The position numbers and the translations under genes are program-made. Of a stretch of 64,000 nt of DNA, positions 9,087 to 17,562 are shown piece after piece. The DNA lies in the NCBI RefSeq assembly GCF_014861485.1, contig NZ_JACZHT010000002.1:406296-470295 (forward strand). Reading direction: 5' to 3'. Numbering within the stretch: the stretch's first letter is position 1; the number at the start of each line of letters is the position of its first letter. Under the pieces are notes generated by a model. The model saw nothing but the letters and a program-made list of their open reading frames with translations. It had not been told where the DNA came from and did no database searches. The DNA is from Phaeovibrio sulfidiphilus (GTDB taxonomy: Bacteria > Pseudomonadota > Alphaproteobacteria > Rhodospirillales > Rhodospirillaceae).

Positions 9087-10208
9087 ATGACCTTCAGCAT
9101 TGGCGGTTTCTTCAGAACCAACAAGGTGTTCTTTATCTGGGTTGCCTTTGGCTCGCTTCTCTTTCTTTTCCGCGAGATGTTCGGTCTGGTGTTCATCACC
9201 TACATCATGTGCTTTATTGCCCATGGTCTTGTGCACCGGATGCACCGGGTCTGCCATATTCCCCGGCGGGTTTTGATCGTTCTTCTTTACCTTGTCTTCC
9301 TTGCGATTATTGTCGGCTTCCTGTTCTTCATCACGCCCCGGCTGATCTCCGAGGGGAAGGGGTTCACCGAGCAGATCCCCACCATCATGGCAACCGTCGA
9401 GGCCTGGATCGAGAGCAAGATTTCCGGGAACCAGATGCTCCAGGACGTGTTCGTGCGCGTCAAGGAACAGCTCGTGCCCTCGACGGTGATTGCCAGCAGC
9501 TGGTCCGCGGCCTTCGGGCTCCTGCAAAAGAGCGTGCACTACATCAGCTGGTTTTTCCTGGGGCTGCTGTTCAGCTTTCTGATCATGCTGGACCTGTCGC
9601 GCCTGACCCGCAGTGTCCGGCGCCTGCGCTACACGCGTCTTGCCTCGGTGGTGGAGGAAACCTCCGGGTCCGTTGTGCTGTTCGCCCGCGTGGTGGGCGA
9701 GGCCTTCCGGGCCCAGATCTTCATCTCGTCCCTGAACACGGCCCTGACGGCTGTCGGGCTGTACTTCCTGGGAATTCAGGGCATCGTCCTGCTGTGCACC
9801 GTGGTGTTCTTCTGTGGCCTGATCCCGGTTCTGGGGGTGTTCATCTCGTCGGTCCCCATTTTGCTGATGGCGGTGAATGCGGGGGGGATTCCGCTCGCTC
9901 TCTGGGCCCTGGTGCTGATCGTGATCATCCACCTGGTGGAGGCCTATGTGTTCAATCCCCGGATCATGTCGGCCGTGATGCGGATCAACCCGGTGATGGT
10001 GCTGATCATCCTCTATATCGCCCACAGCCTGATCGGTGTGTGGGGCATGCTGCTGGGGGTGCCCATCTCCGTCTATGTTTACCGACAGCTGATTGTGGGG
10101 AGCACGCCGGCGGCGGTCGCAGGAGCCGCATCCGCGTACGCGGCCGCTGCGCGGGCCTCCATGGGCTGCGACGGCGAAAGGGGCCCCGGTCCCTCGGCGG
10201 GGGTCTAG
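9087..10208 (+). CDS. AI-2E family (PerM/TqsA-like) membrane protein
   Basis: A 373-residue integral membrane protein with the layout of the PerM/AI-2 exporter family. An N-terminal pair of helices (FFIWVAFGSLLFLF, then a second around residue 35) comes before a central soluble amphipathic stretch (about 95-165). Four or five C-terminal helices follow, with the family-type GLIPVLGVFISSVPILL. Members export small molecules or act as Na+/H+ antiporters, and the substrate cannot be read from sequence. The ATG is chosen where the hydrophobic start begins, because a longer frame would add an untypical 33-residue leader. The hydrophilic C-terminus (after SVYVYRQL) is Ala/Gly-rich. Confidence 0.82.
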   Translation: MTFSIGGFFRTNKVFFIWVAFGSLLFLFREMFGLVFITYIMCFIAHGLVHRMHRVCHIPRRVLIVLLYLVFLAIIVGFLFFITPRLISEGKGFTEQIPTIMATVEAWIESKISGNQMLQDVFVRVKEQLVPSTVIASSWSAAFGLLQKSVHYISWFFLGLLFSFLIMLDLSRLTRSVRRLRYTRLASVVEETSGSVVLFARVVGEAFRAQIFISSLNTALTAVGLYFLGIQGIVLLCTVVFFCGLIPVLGVFISSVPILLMAVNAGGIPLALWALVLIVIIHLVEAYVFNPRIMSAVMRINPVMVLIILYIAHSLIGVWGMLLGVPISVYVYRQLIVGSTPAAVAGAASAYAAAARASMGCDGERGPGPSAGV

Positions 10209-10787
10209 GCCCCCGTTGCCTGCGTGCTGTGTGCTGACCCAACCTGACCTGACCTGACTGGACCGGCACAGCCCCTCCCGGCCCGTTTCCTCACGGACAG
10301 GGGTCACCCCTGTCGCTCCTGGTCCGGCGCGGTGCGCGAACGCCCTGGCTCCGGACCCGCGCGGCAGGCCGCGGTCCGGGCCAGGTTCCGTGTGGCGGGG
10401 CCCTGTCCGGTTCTGCCGGTTCTCTCAGGCGATAGGGTCTTGGGCCGGTCCGGGAACGGGGCCGGAGGGCCGGTCTTGTCCCTTCTCGGGATTTTGCTCT
10501 GTATTGCTTGTCTGGCGGTCCGGTCATCCCGGAGGCAGGTCGTGCCTGCACGGCCCCGATGGTCCAGCGTGCCCCTGTGCGACCGCGGTGGGCGTGCGTG
10601 CGCTTGCATCAGGGTGGCGGGGTGGGCCTCGCCTACGGGTGCGTAGGGCTGCTGCCCGGGTGCGGGACGCGCTGCGCCCACGGGTGCGCGGGCCGGCTGC
10701 CCGGGCCCAGCGGTGCAGGCTGGAGTGGGGCGAAACCGGACCGGGCCGGACTCTGGTCTGGAGAACCCTGGTCTGGCTGGCTCCGGG
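10209..10787. other. Convergent intergenic region, no gene seen
   Basis: The perM-like gene and the diguanylate cyclase gene converge on this stretch. It contains short direct repeats (ACCTG units near 10240-10260 and GGTCTGG units near 10750-10805). It also carries an imperfect repeat of CACGGGTGCG/GCTGCCCGGG around 10630-10710. No credible coding sequence or strong terminator was found. Confidence 0.5.
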
Positions 10788-11942
10788 CTAGCGCTTGGTC
10801 TGGCGCGCGGGGGTCGTGCTCGGGCGCGGCAGTTCCACGGGCTTGTCGACGGCGCTCTCGGGGGACCATTTGTCGGGATGGGTCTCGCTGGAGGTGCAGA
10901 CCCGGTTCCGGCCTCCCTCCTTCGCGCTGTAGAGGGCGTGGTCCGCCATGGAGATGATCTTCTCGACAAACGTTTCGTTGCGCTCGTCGGGCCAGTCCGG
11001 GTTCACCCCCGCAAGTCCCATGCTGGTGGTGATGGGCACGGCCTGGGCCCCCAGATCAATGGGGGTTCCGGCGATGGACAGCCGGATACGGTTGCAGATC
11101 TTCTCCGCCTGCTCGAGGGTGGCGTCCGAGAAAAAGAAGATGAACTCCTCACCGCCGTAGCGGCCGAGGGAGTCGGACTGTCGCAGGGCTTCCGAAGCGA
11201 TCCGGACAACCTGCTTCAGGGCCGTGTCGCCGCTGAGGTGGCCATAGCGGTCATTGAAATCCTTGAAGTGGTCCAGGTCCATGATGGCGATGCAGCAGTA
11301 CTTGCCAAGCTGCCGGGCGGTTCGCATGCCGGCCTCGGCCACCAGGTAGAAGGAGCGCCGGTTCTGGGCGCCGGTCAGCACGTCATGGTCCGCCAGGTAG
11401 CGGAGCCTGCGCTCGCTCTCCTGGAGGGCGACAACGGCTGCCGTGCGGACGTCCACCTCGTTGCGCAGGGACTCTGTCAGGGAGGTGAGGGTTTCCTTGG
11501 TTTCCCGCAGGTTGGTCAGGGCCTCGTCCAGCTTGACCACCATGAGGTTGAAGGAATCGGAGAAGTCCCCCATGAAGTCCACCCGCTGGGTGAAATCGCC
11601 TTTTGCCACCTGCTCGACCTGCCAGGTCAGGTGGCGCAGGTTGGCGAGGTGGCGCTTCAGCAGGCCGGAGACAAATCCGCGGTATTTCAGGTCGATGGAC
11701 AGGTCGCCCTCCGCAAGGCCCTGAAGGTGCTCGCGGACGTTCAGCATCATGGCATGAAACTGGACAAGCTGTTCGTTTTCTTCAAAGTCGGAGGGAAAAG
11801 CCGGGGCAACAGGGCTGTTCAGAAGCCCGTATATATGGGCTACAAGCCGGGGAAAGGCGTCACCGTCCTTTTCATTCTTTTCAATTGAATTTGCGCCCCC
11901 TGGTGAGTCAGGGGGCGCCATAACGCTTTTTTCAGTTCTCAT
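10788..11942 (-). CDS. Diguanylate cyclase (GGDEF family), soluble, with HAMP-like region
   Basis: The 384-residue protein makes c-di-GMP. The catalytic motif is GGEEF at residues 263-267, in RYGGEEFIFFF. An RQSD inhibitory I-site sits just upstream, so product feedback is likely. Residues about 60-160 resemble a HAMP/coiled-coil signalling segment (LTWQVEQVAKGDFTQRVDF), but there is no transmembrane helix. The signal probably comes from a partner: the V4R protein gene ends 38 bp upstream on the same strand. The ATG at 11942 is chosen for a GGAAA site 9-12 nt upstream. A GTG at 11969 would add nine residues. Confidence 0.9.
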   Translation of the reverse strand: MRTEKSVMAPPDSPGGANSIEKNEKDGDAFPRLVAHIYGLLNSPVAPAFPSDFEENEQLVQFHAMMLNVREHLQGLAEGDLSIDLKYRGFVSGLLKRHLANLRHLTWQVEQVAKGDFTQRVDFMGDFSDSFNLMVVKLDEALTNLRETKETLTSLTESLRNEVDVRTAAVVALQESERRLRYLADHDVLTGAQNRRSFYLVAEAGMRTARQLGKYCCIAIMDLDHFKDFNDRYGHLSGDTALKQVVRIASEALRQSDSLGRYGGEEFIFFFSDATLEQAEKICNRIRLSIAGTPIDLGAQAVPITTSMGLAGVNPDWPDERNETFVEKIISMADHALYSAKEGGRNRVCTSSETHPDKWSPESAVDKPVELPRPSTTPARQTKR

Positions 11943-11980
11943 AGACTGTGTTTCCGGGGGCTCCCGCACAGGTTACAAGG

Positions 11981-12508
11981 TCAGCTTGCGACTGGATCCG
12001 CAGTGAAGCGGCACGTTCGGTCGCCGGTGCACCAGCAGTCGACCTCCCGTACCACAAAGTCCGTTCCGTGGTGTCCACGAAGAATGCCCTGGATGAAGCC
12101 CTCGTCATAGACACAAATAACCTCCGAGGTATCGGGCAGTCCCGAACAGTCAAGGTCTTCGTCCACTGTCAGCGTGAACCGCAGATTGGTCTCGTCCGTT
12201 TTTTCCAGACGGAGAATACCGATTCCCATCTCCTTGAACAGCCCCTGGAGCTTTCTGACAAGGTCATTCAGGTCGGCGGCGTCAGAGCAATAGTGCCTGT
12301 AAAACTCCTCGCCTGCAAGAGATCCGGCAGAGCGGAGGATATCGTCCGAGGCGTCGGTCCCGTAGCGCTGCTCGATGATGTCACGCATGGTGAACTGGAA
12401 CAGGCGGTAGATCTCGATACGGGTCGTTGGTCCCAGCTGCTTGCGGGCCATCTCCAGGTTTCCAATAGAATGTTCCCAACTGAAAGCATACTTCCGGGGC
12501 GCGCTCAT
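11981..12508 (-). CDS. V4R (4-vinyl reductase) domain sensor-like protein
   Basis: A 175-residue soluble protein. The C-terminal half fits the V4R fold: VICVYDEGFIQGIL followed by VREVDCWCTGDRTCRF, with the cysteine-containing signature seen in the family (BchJ and stand-alone V4R regulators). V4R domains bind small hydrophobic ligands or tetrapyrrole-like compounds. A catalytic role is not implied here. The AGGAGGG ribosome site 6 nt before the ATG is the best in this region. The gene directly precedes the diguanylate cyclase gene, so the pair probably forms a sensor/c-di-GMP synthase module. The ligand is unknown. Confidence 0.85.
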   Translation of the reverse strand: MSAPRKYAFSWEHSIGNLEMARKQLGPTTRIEIYRLFQFTMRDIIEQRYGTDASDDILRSAGSLAGEEFYRHYCSDAADLNDLVRKLQGLFKEMGIGILRLEKTDETNLRFTLTVDEDLDCSGLPDTSEVICVYDEGFIQGILRGHHGTDFVVREVDCWCTGDRTCRFTADPVAS

Positions 12509-12642
12509 TGTGATCCCTCCTGTTCAGATCGTTCCGACAAGCGACGGATGTAATTTATAATAGGCCCAAACGACGTGTGCGTCCAGCAAACCTGCCCTTA
12601 CGGGGGATATTTGCGGGCGCGCCCCACCTTTATGGGGAGACT

Positions 12643-14910
12643 TCAGTCTGAAATCCAGCGGTTATCGTGCGCAAAGGCCTGAATACGTGTCCGGTGCGAG
12701 GGGCCGGGCTGGTCCACGAGGGACTGGATGAACGGACGGGCCCGGTCCAGGTCAATGGCCCGCAGAACCTCCTTCACCGGCCCGAGGCTCGAGGCTGTGA
12801 CGGACAGGGAGCGGAAGCCCAGGGCCACCAGTGCGATGGCGTCCAGGGGGCGGGAGGCCATCTCGCCACAGATGGACAGCTGTTTGCCGGCCCGGTCACA
12901 CGCGAGGACCAGATCCCGCAGAACCCTCAGGAAGGGGGCGGAGAGGCTGTCATAGCGCTCGGCCACCTTGGGATTGCAGCGGTCGGCGGCGAACAGGAAC
13001 TGGAGCAGGTCGTTGCTTCCCACCGAGAGGAAGTCGATGTTCTCCGAAAGAAGCTCGGGCAACTGCCACAGCAGGGAGGGCACCTCCACCATCGAGCCCA
13101 CGCGGAGGCTCTCCGGAAGGCGTCCGCCCCGGCTGGCCTCGCGCTCCAGCTCCAGATCCAGGATGCGCCGGGCGGCCCGGAATTCGGGAATGGTGGCGAT
13201 CATGGGGAAGAGCACATTGAGCTCGCGGCCCCGGGCGGCCCGGATCATGGCCCGAAGCTGCTGGCGCAAGATGGCGGGGCGGGTGAGGGTGATGCGGGTG
13301 GAGCGCCAGCCCATGGCGGGGTTTTCCTCCGCCAGGTCGTCCCAGTAGGGCAGGAGCTTGTCGCCCCCCACGTCCAGGGTGCGGAAGACCACGGGCTTGC
13401 CGTCGGCATGGTCCAGAGCCCGCTCATAGATGCCGCGCTGCATCTCCACATCGGGCAGGGACGAGGCGCTCATGAACGCGAGCTCGGTGCGGAACAGGCC
13501 GATACCGTCGGCGCCGGTCTCGCGCACACAGTCCATGTCCATCATCAGGCCCGCGTTGACCATCAGGGAGACGGTGGTGCCGTCCTTTGTGGTGGCCGGC
13601 AGGGCGCGCAGCTGACGGTAGGTCTCCAGCCGTTCCCTGCGCTGGCGCAGTCCGTCCAGGATCGCCTCCCGGACGTCGTCGTTCGGGCGCACGAAGATCT
13701 GGGAGTGGTCCGCATCCACGATCACCTGATCGCCCGGCGCGATTTTCTCGAACAGGTGGGGCACCTGGGCAATGACCGGAATGTCCAGCGCGCGGGCAAT
13801 GATGACCGCGTGCATGCCCACCGTTCCCTCTTCCAGGATGACGGCGCGAAGGCGCTTTGTGTCATAGTCCAGAAGCTCGGCCGGGCCCAGGGTCCGGCAG
13901 ACCAGAACCACGTGATCCGGGAGGTTCTGCCCGGCCGCCGTTGAGCTTTGCCCCGTGAGGTGGCGCAGCAGGCGGTTGCCCAGATCCTTCAGGTCGTGCA
14001 GGCGTTCCCGGATGTAGGGATCATGAACCCGGGAGAACCGCAGGCGCATGTCGTTGTCCACCTTGCGCACGGCGGCCTCGGCGGTCAGGCCGGCGTGGAT
14101 GTGCTCCTGGATCCGGCTGACCCAGCCCGCGTCCTCGGCGAACATCTGGAAGGTTTCCATGATGTCGCGGTATTCGTCGGGCAGGTTGGCGTGGGCGTCG
14201 AACAGGGTCTGGAGATTGGCCTGCATCTCGGCCAGAGCCATCTTCAGGCGCTCGATCTCGTGTTCCGGGTTTTCCGCCACCAGGGTCGTGACGGTCACCT
14301 CCGGCTGGTGGTAGACCGCCGTTCCAAGGCCAATGCCGCGGATGAGGGCGGTTCCCTCCTGGCGCATGGGCAGCACGGCGTTGCCCACCAGGGGTGAGGT
14401 CTCGGCCCGGGCGATTTCCGCCTCCTGGGCCAGGATCTCGGCCAGCACCATGGCGACCGTTTCCAGAACCTCCTGCTCGATTTCCGTAAAGGAGCGGGGC
14501 TCCTGGCTCTGCACGGCCAGAACGCCGATGACGTGGCCGCCGCGCACCAGGGGGACGCCGATGAAGGACGAGATGTTGTCCTCGCCGGTTTCCGGGCGGT
14601 AGACGAAGCGGGGGTCGGACCACACGTCCCGGACCCGCAGGGCCTGGGCCGACGAGGCCACATGCCCCACCAGGCCCTCGCCCATACGCAGGCGGGTCTT
14701 GTGGACCGCGCCCGGGGCCAGGCCGAAGGTGGCATAGAGCTCAAGGAGGTCGCCGTGGCGGAGCACATAGCACGAGCACACGTCGGCACCCATGCCTTCC
14801 GCCACAAGGCGGGTCGTCAGGTCCATACGGTCCTGGATGGTTCCGCTTTCCGCCATCGCATTGCGAAGACGGAAGAGAAGCTGTCGAGAGGTCTCGTCGC
14901 GTAACGCCAT
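12643..14910 (-). CDS. ptsP: Phosphoenolpyruvate-protein phosphotransferase PtsP (EI-Ntr)
   Basis: This is the first enzyme of the nitrogen phosphotransferase system and transfers phosphate from PEP to NPr. The 755 residues comprise an N-terminal GAF domain (about 15-160) and an enzyme I module. The phospho-histidine is His367 in TVGMHAVIIARALDIP; the residues before it (GM) differ from the common TS. The PEP-binding barrel shows DGIGLFRTE, ENPAMGWRS and the terminal QLSICGEMAS with the catalytic cysteine. GAF domains in EI-Ntr sense nitrogen status, commonly glutamine. It closes the lysC operon. The partners NPr and EIIA-Ntr are not in the window. Confidence 0.93.
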   Translation of the reverse strand: MALRDETSRQLLFRLRNAMAESGTIQDRMDLTTRLVAEGMGADVCSCYVLRHGDLLELYATFGLAPGAVHKTRLRMGEGLVGHVASSAQALRVRDVWSDPRFVYRPETGEDNISSFIGVPLVRGGHVIGVLAVQSQEPRSFTEIEQEVLETVAMVLAEILAQEAEIARAETSPLVGNAVLPMRQEGTALIRGIGLGTAVYHQPEVTVTTLVAENPEHEIERLKMALAEMQANLQTLFDAHANLPDEYRDIMETFQMFAEDAGWVSRIQEHIHAGLTAEAAVRKVDNDMRLRFSRVHDPYIRERLHDLKDLGNRLLRHLTGQSSTAAGQNLPDHVVLVCRTLGPAELLDYDTKRLRAVILEEGTVGMHAVIIARALDIPVIAQVPHLFEKIAPGDQVIVDADHSQIFVRPNDDVREAILDGLRQRRERLETYRQLRALPATTKDGTTVSLMVNAGLMMDMDCVRETGADGIGLFRTELAFMSASSLPDVEMQRGIYERALDHADGKPVVFRTLDVGGDKLLPYWDDLAEENPAMGWRSTRITLTRPAILRQQLRAMIRAARGRELNVLFPMIATIPEFRAARRILDLELEREASRGGRLPESLRVGSMVEVPSLLWQLPELLSENIDFLSVGSNDLLQFLFAADRCNPKVAERYDSLSAPFLRVLRDLVLACDRAGKQLSICGEMASRPLDAIALVALGFRSLSVTASSLGPVKEVLRAIDLDRARPFIQSLVDQPGPSHRTRIQAFAHDNRWISD

Positions 14911-15051
14911 AAGCCTCGCCCTAGTTGACCGGGCGCATTAGGTCCGGAGGGGTCCGGGAAGAACGGAGCACGAGTGTGCCGGAAAGACTGCGTGAAAACA
15001 AGAGTCTGGTGGCGGATCCGGTCGCCCGGGTCCGCCTGGCTGGCCGGGAGG

Positions 15052-16125
15052 TCAGGCGCCCACGCCCGGGCGCGCCGCAAGCGAGTGAACGGCCTGCTCG
15101 CACAGCTCGGCAATGATCTCGCGGGCGGGCTGCTCGCAGGTGATCAGCCCCACGCTCTGCCCCGCCATGATGGAGCCGTTCTCCACGTCGCCGTCGATGG
15201 CGGCACGCTTCAGGGCCCCGGCCCAGAAATGCTCGATCTCCATCTGGCCGGCCTTCTGGTCGATCTCGCCGCGCTCGAAACGGGCCACAACGTCCCGCTG
15301 CTTTTCCATGAAAAGGCGGGTGCCCTCGTTGGGCAGGGCGCGCACCGGGATGACCGGGAAGCGCTCGTCGATCTGGAGCGTGGGCATGGCATCGCGGGCG
15401 CGACCGCGGATGAAGGCCTGCTTGAAGTTCGGGTGGGCAATGCACTCGGTGGCGCAGACAAAGCGGGTGCCCAGCTGGACCCCGGAGGCGCCCATCTCCA
15501 GGTAGGAGACAATGGCCTCGCCACGGCCGATGCCGCCGGCGATAAACACGGGAACGTCCCGGATTTCCGGCAGGATTTCCTGGGCCAGAATCGAGGTCGC
15601 CACGGGGCCGATGTGGCCGCCGGCCTCGGTGCCCTCGATGATCAGGGCGTCCGCGCCGGTGCGGATCAGCTTCTTGGCAAGGGCGAGGGCCGGGGCAAAG
15701 CACAGCACCCGGATGCCGCCGCTCTTCAGGCGGCGGATGGACTCGCCCGTGGGCAGTCCCCCGGCCAGAACCACGTGGGAGATGTTCTCCTCCAGGCACA
15801 CGGAAATGAGGTCATCCAGATCCGGGTGCATGGTGATCAGGTTGATGCCGAAGGGCTTCAGTCCGCCCGAGGCCTCCATGAGGGCCCGGGTCTCCCGGAT
15901 TTCGGTGCGCAGGATCTCGGCGGGCATGGAGCCGGCGGCGATCACACCGAACCCGCCGGCCTGCGAGATGGCGTTGACAAGGTTGCGTTCCGAGATCCAG
16001 GACATGGCGCCGCCAAGAATGGCGACCTCGCATCCGAGAAACTCACAGCCCCGGGCCCAGAGGGCGTCCAGTCTTTCCCGGGCCTGTGCCTGTGTGGCCG
16101 CATCCATCGTTGTCATGGTTTCCAT
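15052..16125 (-). CDS. Nitronate monooxygenase / FabK-like FMN TIM-barrel enzyme
   Basis: A 357-residue flavoprotein of the NMO/2-nitropropane dioxygenase family. It begins with a typical barrel strand (CEVAILGGAMSWISE), followed by GGFGVIAAGSMPAEIL and the FMN phosphate signature EGTEAGGHIGP. A GGIGRGEAIVSYLEMGASG segment completes the barrel. Members oxidise alkyl nitronates or reduce enoyl-ACP (FabK), and the sequence alone does not separate these. It lies between lysC and ptsP with short gaps, so it is probably co-transcribed. ATGs at 16125 and 16116 are both possible, as an AGGAAGAGG sits just ahead of the first. Confidence 0.87.
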   Translation of the reverse strand: METMTTMDAATQAQARERLDALWARGCEFLGCEVAILGGAMSWISERNLVNAISQAGGFGVIAAGSMPAEILRTEIRETRALMEASGGLKPFGINLITMHPDLDDLISVCLEENISHVVLAGGLPTGESIRRLKSGGIRVLCFAPALALAKKLIRTGADALIIEGTEAGGHIGPVATSILAQEILPEIRDVPVFIAGGIGRGEAIVSYLEMGASGVQLGTRFVCATECIAHPNFKQAFIRGRARDAMPTLQIDERFPVIPVRALPNEGTRLFMEKQRDVVARFERGEIDQKAGQMEIEHFWAGALKRAAIDGDVENGSIMAGQSVGLITCEQPAREIIAELCEQAVHSLAARPGVGA

Positions 16126-16157
16126 CCTCTTCCTGATCCGATCCGGGTTCCGGTTTT

Positions 16158-17378
16158 TTACTGTGCGTCGAGACCGTAGGCGGAGTGGAGCGCGCGCACG
16201 GCCAGCTCCATGTACTCCTCGGCGATCAGCACCGACACCTTGATCTCGGAGGTCGAGATGGTGAGGATGTTGATCCCCTTTTCCGACAGCGCCCGGAACA
16301 TGGTCTGGGCGACGCCCGCGTGGGAGCGCATGCCCACACCGATGACCGAGATCTTGACCACGTTCTTGTCCGCCTCGAGGCGGGCGTAGCCGATGTCCTC
16401 CTGGCCCTTCTCCAGCACCTTGAGGGCGCGGGGCAGGTCGGTCCGGGGCAGGGTGAAGGTGATGTCCGCCGTGGTGCCGTCCGCCGAGACGTTCTGGACG
16501 ATCATGTCCACGTTGATGTTGGCGTCCGCGAGAGCGCCAAAGACCCCTGCCGCAACGCCGGGACGGTCCGCGACGGACAGAAGGGTGATCTTTGCCTCGT
16601 CGCGGGAGTAGGCGATACCGCTAACGACTTCTTTTTCCACGATTTCATCCTCGTCGCACACAAGGGTTCCGGGGGTGTCCGAGAAGCTGGAGAGAACCTG
16701 CACCCGGACATGATACTTCATGGCAATCTCGACCGAGCGGGTCTGGAGCACCTTGGTGCCCATGGACGCCTGCTCGAGCATTTCCTCGTAGGTGATCTTC
16801 GAGAGCTTGCGGGCATGGGGAACAATGCGGGGATCGGTGGTGTAGATCCCGTCCACGTCCGTGTAGATGTCGCAGCGCTCGGCGCCCAGTGCGGCCGCGA
16901 GGGCAACGGCGGAGGTGTCCGAGCCGCCCCGGCCCAGCGTGGTGACCCGGTTGTCCGAGCCCAGCCCCTGGAAGCCCGCGCAGACCACGACCTGGCCCTG
17001 GTCCAGCCTCTGGCTCACGACGTCGGTGTCGATGCCCAGGATGCGGGCCTTTCCGTGGGCGTCGTCCGTATGGATGGGGATCTGCCAGCCCTGCCAGGAG
17101 CGGGCGTCCACGCCCAGGTCCTGAAGGGCCATGGCCAGAAGGCCCGAGGTGACCTGCTCGCCGGTGGAGACGACCGTGTCGTACTCGCGCGCGTCATAGA
17201 GTTCCGAGACGGAATCACACAGGGCAACAAGGCGGTTGGTCTCCCCGGCCATGGCCGAGACCGTGACAGCGACCTGATCGCCTGCGTCCACCGCTTTCTT
17301 GACCCGCAGCGCGACGTTTTTGATCCGCTCGACATCGGCCACCGAGGTGCCGCCGAATTTCATGACGATTCGCGCCAT
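16158..17378 (-). CDS. lysC: Aspartate kinase
   Basis: This enzyme phosphorylates L-aspartate as the first step to lysine, methionine and threonine. The 406 residues match monofunctional aspartokinase. The N-terminus has KFGGTSVAD, the nucleotide site GRGGSDTSAVALAAALGA, and DVDGIYTTDPR. The C-terminal third holds two ACT domains (ITLLSVADRPGVAAGVF and VKISVIGVGMRSHAGVA), which confer feedback inhibition, usually by lysine and threonine. A GGGAAGCG site precedes the ATG. It is the first gene of a leftward operon with the NMO-like gene and ptsP. Confidence 0.96.
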   Translation of the reverse strand: MARIVMKFGGTSVADVERIKNVALRVKKAVDAGDQVAVTVSAMAGETNRLVALCDSVSELYDAREYDTVVSTGEQVTSGLLAMALQDLGVDARSWQGWQIPIHTDDAHGKARILGIDTDVVSQRLDQGQVVVCAGFQGLGSDNRVTTLGRGGSDTSAVALAAALGAERCDIYTDVDGIYTTDPRIVPHARKLSKITYEEMLEQASMGTKVLQTRSVEIAMKYHVRVQVLSSFSDTPGTLVCDEDEIVEKEVVSGIAYSRDEAKITLLSVADRPGVAAGVFGALADANINVDMIVQNVSADGTTADITFTLPRTDLPRALKVLEKGQEDIGYARLEADKNVVKISVIGVGMRSHAGVAQTMFRALSEKGINILTISTSEIKVSVLIAEEYMELAVRALHSAYGLDAQ

Positions 17379-17521
17379 TGTTCGCTTCCCGTTTGTTTTT
17401 CAAACCGCAGGCCCGGCGGGTGTGTCCCTGGCCGGTCCGGCCGCCACGCGCACAGGAGCCGTGCGGCAGATGGTTGTGTAAAGCACTCCACCCCTGAACG
17501 CAAGCCGGGATGATTCTTCCG

Positions 17522-17559
17522 CCGTGCAGCGTGTGCGTTGCGCTGCACGGGGTGTTTTT
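17522..17559 (+). terminator. Stem-loop with T tract at the 3' end of the export operon
   Basis: A perfect 10-bp stem (CCGTGCAGCG / CGCTGCACGG) with a 9-nt loop is followed on the plus strand by GGTGTTTTT. It sits 4-40 bp beyond the stop of the leftward polysaccharide operon and also upstream of lysC. The T tract favours plus-strand termination, and a role for the leftward operon would be as a 3'-end stem. Confidence 0.55.
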
Positions 17560-17562
17560 CCC

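Noticed and set aside
12667..13944. Plus-strand open frame opposite ptsP
   Set aside because: It is antisense to a clear enzyme I, and its Gly/Gln/His-rich translation is without motifs.
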